Part shown: in pieces, positions 59,849 to 64,000 of the stretch
Position numbering within the stretch: position 1 is the first letter of the stretch
How the letters are laid out: every line of letters starts with the position of its first letter
Source: Methylobacterium sp. J-067
Lineage (GTDB): Bacteria > Pseudomonadota > Alphaproteobacteria > Rhizobiales > Beijerinckiaceae
Direction of reading: 5' to 3'
Length of the DNA stretch: 64,000 nt
Assembly: GCF_022829465.1 (NCBI RefSeq)
Contig: NZ_JAKSXZ010000133.1
Span: forward strand, 62,001 to 126,000
Made by a program: the position numbers and the translations under genes
Notes under the pieces: model-generated
Seen by the model: the letters and a program-made list of their open reading frames with translations, nothing else
Told to the model about the DNA's origin: nothing
The model's database searches: none

Positions 59849-59880
59849 CCCCCCTCCTCGTCATCCTGGGGGGAGGGGGG
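59849..59880. terminator. Hairpin between convergent genes
   Basis: CCCCCCTCC (59849-59857) pairs with GGAGGGGGG (59872-59880) around 14 bases, between the convergent GlcG-like and MFS genes. Without a T-run it is a probable, not certain, terminator for both directions. Confidence 0.45.
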
Positions 59881-59898
59881 CGCCGTCCCTGGAAAGCC

Positions 59899-61167
59899 TT
59901 ACCGCGCGGGCCTGATGCGCGGCAGGAACGCCGCCAGCAGGCCGATGGCCGGCAGGAAGGCGCAGAGGCGATAGACGAAATCGATGCTCGTGTGGTCGGC
60001 GACCTCGCCCAGCACCGCCGCCCCGAGCCCGCCCATCCCGAAGGACAGACCGAAGAACAGGCCGCCCACCAGCCCGACGCGGCCGGGCAGCAATTCCTGC
60101 GCGTAGACGAGGATCGCGGGCATGGCCGAGGCCAGGATCATCCCGATCGGCACCGTCAGGGCCACGGTCGCCCAGAACCCGGCATAGGGCAGGGCCAGGG
60201 TGAAGGGCAGGACGCCGAGGATCGAGCCCCAGATCACCGCCTTGCGGCCGATCCGGTCGCCCACCGGGCCGCCGACCAGGGTGCCCGTCGCCACCGAGCC
60301 GAGGAACACGAACAGGCAGAGCTGCGAAGTCTGCACCGAGACGTGGAAGCGGTCGATCAAGTAGAACGTGTAGTACGAGTTGAAGCTCGCCATGTAGAAG
60401 AATTTGGAGAAGATCAGCACGATCAGGATCCCGATCGTCCCGACGATCTTGCCCCGGCCGAGGGTCTGCAGGGCCGCGCCGGCCTTGGCGCCGCGCTTGC
60501 CCGCCGCGAGCCGCGCCCGGTACCAGCGCCCGACCCAGGCCAGCACGCCGATGCCGGCCAGGGCCGCGAGGGAAAACCAGATCACGCTGTGCTGGCCGTT
60601 CGGCACCACGATGAAGGCGGCGAGCAGCGGTCCGAGGGCCTGCCCCGTGTTGCCGCCGACCTGGAACACCGATTGCGCCAGCCCGTAGCGCCCGCCGGAG
60701 GCCGCCCGCGCCATGCGCGAGGATTCGGGGTGGAACACCGACGAGCCCATGCCGACGAGCCCGGCGGCGACCAGCAGCGCGGCGTAGGACCACGCGCTCG
60801 CGAGCAGCACGATGCCCAGCAGCGAGCAGGCCATCCCCACGGTGAGGGAGAACGGGCTCGGGCGCTTGTCGGTGCAGTAGCCGACCACCGGCTGGAGCAG
60901 CGACGACGTCAGCTGGAAGGTGAGGGTGATGAGACCGATCTGCCCGAAATCCAGCGCGAAGCTGTTTTTCAAGAGCGGGTACATCGCCGGCACGAGGGAT
61001 TGGATCAGGTCGTTCAGCAGGTGCGAGAGGCTGAGCGCGGCGAGGATGCCGTAGGTCGTCATCTCGGCGCGGACCGGGCTCGGCGGCGACACCGCCGGCG
61101 AAGCCCCGTCGATCGCCGCCACCGGCCCCGCAGCCGCCAGCGCGTCCTCGACCCTGTGCGCGTCCAT
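59899..61167 (-). CDS. MFS exporter, fosmidomycin-resistance (Fsr) type
   Basis: This 422-residue protein has twelve hydrophobic segments and Fsr-family signatures: LSLSHLLNDLIQSLVPAMYPLLKNSFALDFGQIGLITLTFQLTSSLLQPVVGYCTDKRP, GMGSSVFHPESSRMAR, SVFQVGGNTGQALGPLLAAFIV and the cytosolic GGPVGDRIGRK loop. It likely exports small organic molecules; the natural substrate is unknown. An N-terminal extension of about 35 residues precedes the first helix, so an internal ATG (MTTYGILAAL) is an alternative start. It diverges from oxlT across 278 bases of comparatively AT-rich DNA. Confidence 0.9.
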   Translation of the reverse strand: MDAHRVEDALAAAGPVAAIDGASPAVSPPSPVRAEMTTYGILAALSLSHLLNDLIQSLVPAMYPLLKNSFALDFGQIGLITLTFQLTSSLLQPVVGYCTDKRPSPFSLTVGMACSLLGIVLLASAWSYAALLVAAGLVGMGSSVFHPESSRMARAASGGRYGLAQSVFQVGGNTGQALGPLLAAFIVVPNGQHSVIWFSLAALAGIGVLAWVGRWYRARLAAGKRGAKAGAALQTLGRGKIVGTIGILIVLIFSKFFYMASFNSYYTFYLIDRFHVSVQTSQLCLFVFLGSVATGTLVGGPVGDRIGRKAVIWGSILGVLPFTLALPYAGFWATVALTVPIGMILASAMPAILVYAQELLPGRVGLVGGLFFGLSFGMGGLGAAVLGEVADHTSIDFVYRLCAFLPAIGLLAAFLPRIRPAR

Positions 61168-61401
61168 CTCGCGAACGTCCTTCTTGCGTCCAACCCCCGT
61201 GCGCGCGGTTTATGCGCCGGTCGTTTCGGCCCCGCTACACCCGATGGCGCAGGGCGGGTTTGCTTTCCGCTTCTGTTGCAACGCACACAAAGCCTGCCGC
61301 ACCGCCGTTCAAATTTTTCAAAGCGGACACCAAATATTTTGCCGCTCTACAATCGAACATCTGCCGCACTGGCATATTGTATCGTTTATTTACTGCTTTA
61401 G

Positions 61402-61426
61402 AACCTGAACCCTTAGCATTCAGGTT
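61402..61426 (+). promoter_or_regulatory. Inverted repeat just upstream of oxlT
   Basis: AACCTGAA (61402-61409) and TTCAGGTT (61419-61426) are perfect inverted copies nine bases apart. The repeat ends four bases before the AGGAG ribosome site at 61431, so it could be a repressor operator or an RNA hairpin that controls translation of oxlT. Confidence 0.5.
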
Positions 61427-61445
61427 GCATAGGAGCCTGCCTTAC

Positions 61446-62756
61446 ATGGCCATGCCCGCCGCAGATCCAGCGCAGGGTTCCACCGCCCTCGCCCCCGCCG
61501 GGGTGCGGGCTCCCGCCCTCGGTCGCTGGGGCCAGCTCGCCCTCGGCGTGCTGTGCATGTCGATGATCGCGAACATGCAGTACGGCTGGACGCTGTTCGT
61601 GAACCCGATCAACGACAAGTATCAGTGGGGCAAGGCGGCGATCCAGGTCGCGTTCACGATCTTCGTCGTCACCGAGACCTGGCTGGTGCCGATCGAGGGC
61701 TGGTTCGTGGATCGCTACGGCCCGCGGATCGTGACGCTGATCGGCGGCGCCTTCTGCGCCATCGGCTGGACGATGAACGCCTATGCCGATTCCCTCACGA
61801 TGCTCTACGCCGCGGCGGCGGTGGGCGGCATCGGCGCGGGCGCGGTCTACGGCACCTGCGTCGGCAACGCCCTCAAGTGGTTCCCCGACCGGCGCGGGCT
61901 GGCCGCCGGCCTCACCGCCGCCGGGTTCGGCGCGGGCTCGGCGCTGACCGTCGTGCCGATCGCGGCGATGATCCGCGACAGCGGCTACGAGCACACCTTC
62001 CTCGTCTTCGGCCTCGGCCAGGGCATCGTGGTGATGATCGCCGCGCAGCTCCTCGCCGCCCCGGACGCGGGCTACAAGGACCGGATGCTCGCCGGGCGCA
62101 CCGTCGCCAACGCCGTCACGCGGCGGCAGTACAGCCCGTCCGAGATGGTGCGCACACCGGTCTTCTGGCTGATGTACCTGATGTTCGTGCTGATGGCCGC
62201 CGGCGGCCTGATGGCGACCGCCTCCCTCGCCCCCATCGCCAGGGACTTCCAGGTCGACGGCGTGCCGGTCTCGATCCTCGGCCTGACCCTGCCGGCCCTG
62301 ACCTTCGCGCTCACCATCGACCGGATCCTGAACGGCGTCACGCGGCCCTTCTTCGGCTGGGTCTCCGACCGGATCGGGCGCGAGAACACGATGGTCATCG
62401 CCTTCGCCATCGAGGGCACGGGCATCCTGGCGTTGGGCATGCTGGCGCACCACCCCATCGCCTTCGTGCTGCTCACCGGCCTCGTGTTCTTCGCCTGGGG
62501 CGAGATCTACTCGCTGTTCCCCTCGACCTGCGCGGACACCTACGGCGACCGGCAGGCCACGGCCAATGCGGGCCTGCTCTACACCGCCAAGGGCACGGCC
62601 TCCCTGCTGCTGCCCGCCTTCCTGCTGATCCAGACGCAGACCGGCAGCTGGCAGATGGTGTTCTACGTCGCCTCGGGCATGGCGTTCTTCGCGGCGTTCC
62701 TCGCGATGTTCGTCCTGAAGCCGATGCGGGCGCGCTTCGTGGCCCGGAGCCATTGA
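61446..62756 (+). CDS. oxlT: Oxalate:formate antiporter family MFS protein (OxlT-like)
   Basis: This 436-residue MFS transporter matches the OxlT group, which exchanges oxalate for formate or imports oxalate. Marks are NMQYGWTLFVNPINDKYQWGKAAIQVAFTIFVVTETWLVPIEGWFVDRYGPR, GIGAGAVYGTCVGNALKWFPDRRGLAAGLTAAGFGAGSALTV, NGVTRPFFGWVSDRIGR and GLLYTAKGTASLL. The arginine and lysine in the last two correspond to the charged pair that binds oxalate in Oxalobacter OxlT. AGGAG at 61431 supports ATG 61446, with ATG 61452 as an alternative. It heads the oxalate gene group: oxlT, panE2, acyl-CoA synthetase. Confidence 0.93.
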   Translation: MAMPAADPAQGSTALAPAGVRAPALGRWGQLALGVLCMSMIANMQYGWTLFVNPINDKYQWGKAAIQVAFTIFVVTETWLVPIEGWFVDRYGPRIVTLIGGAFCAIGWTMNAYADSLTMLYAAAAVGGIGAGAVYGTCVGNALKWFPDRRGLAAGLTAAGFGAGSALTVVPIAAMIRDSGYEHTFLVFGLGQGIVVMIAAQLLAAPDAGYKDRMLAGRTVANAVTRRQYSPSEMVRTPVFWLMYLMFVLMAAGGLMATASLAPIARDFQVDGVPVSILGLTLPALTFALTIDRILNGVTRPFFGWVSDRIGRENTMVIAFAIEGTGILALGMLAHHPIAFVLLTGLVFFAWGEIYSLFPSTCADTYGDRQATANAGLLYTAKGTASLLLPAFLLIQTQTGSWQMVFYVASGMAFFAAFLAMFVLKPMRARFVARSH

Positions 62757-62764
62757 GGACGAGG

Positions 62765-62795
62765 GCGCCGCCCCCCCTGGCAAGCGGGGCGGCGC
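62765..62795 (+). terminator. Hairpin between oxlT and panE2
   Basis: GCGCCGCCCC (62765-62774) pairs perfectly with GGGGCGGCGC (62786-62795). It lies nine bases after the oxlT stop and lacks a strong T-run. It may terminate part of the transcription or set different transcript levels for oxlT and panE2. Confidence 0.55.
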
Positions 62796-62852
62796 TCCCC
62801 TACCGTACCCTGAAACCTCCCGTAGAACTCCACGAGTGCTGAGCGAAGAGTC

Positions 62853-63860
62853 ATGAGCATCGCGATCGTCGGCGCCGGGGCCATCGGCGGCTATCTCGGC
62901 GTGAAGCTGGCGGAAGCCGGCGAGGACGTCACCTTCATCGCCCGCTCGAATGCGGAGGCCATCGCCCGCGACGGCCTCAAGCTCATCGAGGAGGATGGGA
63001 GCGAGGTTCACGCCCGCAACGTAAAGGCCACCCGCTCGATGCAGGAGGCCGGGCCGCACGACCTCGTGCTGCTCACGGTGAAGGCGCATCAGGTCGGCCC
63101 CATCGCCGCCGACCTCAAGCACCTGATCGGCCCCGAGACGAGCGTCGTGACGATGCAGAACGGGATCCCATGGTGGTACTTCACCGGGGGCCATGGCGGC
63201 CCCTACGAGGGCACGCAGCTGGAGACCGCCGATCCCGGCGGGCTGATCGCGCAGCATCTCGACCCCCGCCGGGTCATCGGCTCGGTGGTCTACCCGGCGG
63301 CGGTCCTCACCGACCCCGGCACGGTGAAGGTGATCGAGGGCAACCGCTTCGGCCTCGGCGAGCTCGACGGCTCCAAGTCAGAGCGCGTGCTCGCCATCTC
63401 GCAGCGCCTGACCAAGGCCGGGTTCAAGGCCCCCGTCACCAGCGACATCCGGGCCGAGATCTGGCTGAAGCTGTGGGGCAACCTCAGCTTCAACCCGATT
63501 TCCGCGCTTACGCACGCAACCCTTGAGGACATCTGCCGCTTCCCCGACACGCGGGCGCTCGCCACGGCGATGATGAAGGAGGCCGAGCAGATCGCGAACA
63601 CGCTCGGCATCACCTTCCGCGTCGGGATCGACCGCCGTATCGCCGGGGCCGAGAAGGTCGGCGCGCACAAGACCTCGATGCTGCAGGACGTGGAGGCCGG
63701 TCGCCCGATCGAACTCGAGGCCCTGGTCGGCTCGGTGATCGAACTCGGCCGCCTCGTCGGGGTGGCGACGCCCCATATCGACAGCGTCTACGCGCTGATG
63801 CGCCTTCTGGCGCAGAGGCTGGAGCGGGCGAACGGTCGCCTCTCCATCGTCTCTGCCTGA
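62853..63860 (+). CDS. panE2: PanE/ApbA family reductase, probable oxalyl-CoA reductase PanE2
   Basis: This 335-residue protein is of the ketopantoate reductase family, with the nucleotide fold MSIAIVGAGAIGGYLGVKLAEAGEDVTFIARS, NGIPWWYFTGG, the catalytic lysine region (WLKLWGNLSFNPISALTHATLEDI) and GAHKTSMLQDVEAGRPIELEALVG. In Methylobacterium extorquens AM1 the related PanE2 reduces oxalyl-CoA to glyoxylate for oxalate assimilation. The flanking OxlT and acyl-CoA synthetase genes make the same job likely here, rather than pantothenate synthesis. ATG 62853 follows GCGAAGAG. A hairpin separates it from oxlT. Confidence 0.87.
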   Translation: MSIAIVGAGAIGGYLGVKLAEAGEDVTFIARSNAEAIARDGLKLIEEDGSEVHARNVKATRSMQEAGPHDLVLLTVKAHQVGPIAADLKHLIGPETSVVTMQNGIPWWYFTGGHGGPYEGTQLETADPGGLIAQHLDPRRVIGSVVYPAAVLTDPGTVKVIEGNRFGLGELDGSKSERVLAISQRLTKAGFKAPVTSDIRAEIWLKLWGNLSFNPISALTHATLEDICRFPDTRALATAMMKEAEQIANTLGITFRVGIDRRIAGAEKVGAHKTSMLQDVEAGRPIELEALVGSVIELGRLVGVATPHIDSVYALMRLLAQRLERANGRLSIVSA

Positions 63861-63878
63861 TCATCCGAGGATTCCGAC

Positions 63879-64000
63879 GTGTCCGCTTCCGCAACCACCC
63901 TTCGTGATCTCATCGGTGCGGGCGCGGACGAGGCGCCCGCCCTCACGAGCCCCGGCGGCGTGCCGCTGACCTTCGGGCATCTGCGTGCCCTGGCCGACCG
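63879..64000 (+). CDS. Acyl-CoA synthetase, probable oxalate-CoA ligase (5' part, runs off right edge)
   Basis: Only the first 40 codons are in the window. They read MSASATTLRDLIGAGADEAPALTSPGGVPLTFGHLRALAD, the typical N-terminus of AMP-forming ligases of the oxalyl-CoA synthetase group. The start is GTG at 63879, 18 bases after the panE2 stop, with a GAGGA ribosome site. Following oxlT and panE2, it would supply oxalyl-CoA from imported oxalate. The motifs that would prove the family lie beyond the edge. Confidence 0.75.
   Translation, partial: MSASATTLRDLIGAGADEAPALTSPGGVPLTFGHLRALAD

Noticed and set aside
1..64000. tRNA, rRNA, CRISPR arrays, insertion sequences or prophage genes
   Set aside because: Gaps were read for cloverleaf patterns, regularly spaced repeats, transposase motifs and phage signatures; none was found.

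Overview
The window is very GC-rich, densely packed and rich in ATGA/GTGA start-stop overlaps, with GTG and TTG starts. The gene set points to an alphaproteobacterium of the Methylobacterium/Methylorubrum type. The best clue is the right end, where an OxlT-type oxalate:formate antiporter, a PanE-family reductase (PanE2, the oxalyl-CoA reductase of M. extorquens) and the start of an acyl-CoA synthetase stand in a row. About 61 protein genes are supported. I see no rRNA, tRNA, CRISPR array, insertion sequence or phage gene.

Layout. 1-7.7 kb: 5' part of a YgiQ-type radical SAM gene, a GAF-GGDEF diguanylate cyclase, a PAP2 phosphatase, a histidine phosphatase coupled to an NAD(P)H-hydrate dehydratase, a glutamine amidotransferase and an ABC exporter. 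7.7-14.0 kb (minus strand): one tight operon encoding a molybdenum hydroxylase pair (IorA/IorB-like), a small cytochrome c, a FccB/SoxF flavoprotein, then SoxX, SoxY, SoxZ and SoxA, with no SoxB or SoxCD. 14.2-18.4 kb: a 27-residue membrane protein, then metQ-metN-metI and an FMN-dependent monooxygenase. 18.4-24.3 kb: a sulfotransferase-like P-loop protein behind a promoter with two matching palindromes, an L,D-transpeptidase-fold lipoprotein, Tex, and a FAH-family hydrolase. 24.3-29.8 kb: a MarR regulator with an AaeB/AaeX/AaeA-type efflux system, a degenerate HWE-type kinase and two unknown proteins.

29.8-44.4 kb: a branched-chain-type ABC importer (LivH, LivM, fused LivG-LivF, and two near-duplicate binding proteins at the two ends of the locus) encloses acyl-CoA dehydrogenase, APH-type phosphotransferase, SDR and acyl-CoA synthetase genes. 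That enzyme set resembles the Pseudomonas levulinate/4-hydroxy-acid (Lva) pathway. A ThDP enzyme and an OprB-type porin follow. 44.4-48.3 kb: a c-di-GMP operon, PilZ / sensor-GGDEF-EAL / PilZ. 48.5-51.0 kb: SDR plus FAH hydrolase for a deoxy-sugar acid, divergent from an IclR regulator. 51.0-53.3 kb: two divergent catalase-like heme protein genes. 53.3-58.2 kb: dctD-dctB divergent from dctA, with a sigma-54 promoter and two abutting palindromes in the gap. 58.2-64 kb: BON protein, a small protein, a GlcG/HbpS-type protein, a Fsr-type MFS exporter, then the oxalate genes.

The points most worth a second look are the SoxB-less Sox/molybdenum hydroxylase operon with an atypical SoxY C-terminus, the importer-linked Lva-like catabolic cluster, the paired operators before the sulfotransferase-like gene, and the kinase-like protein lacking its phosphoacceptor histidine. 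All calls come from reading the sequence; no database search was run.
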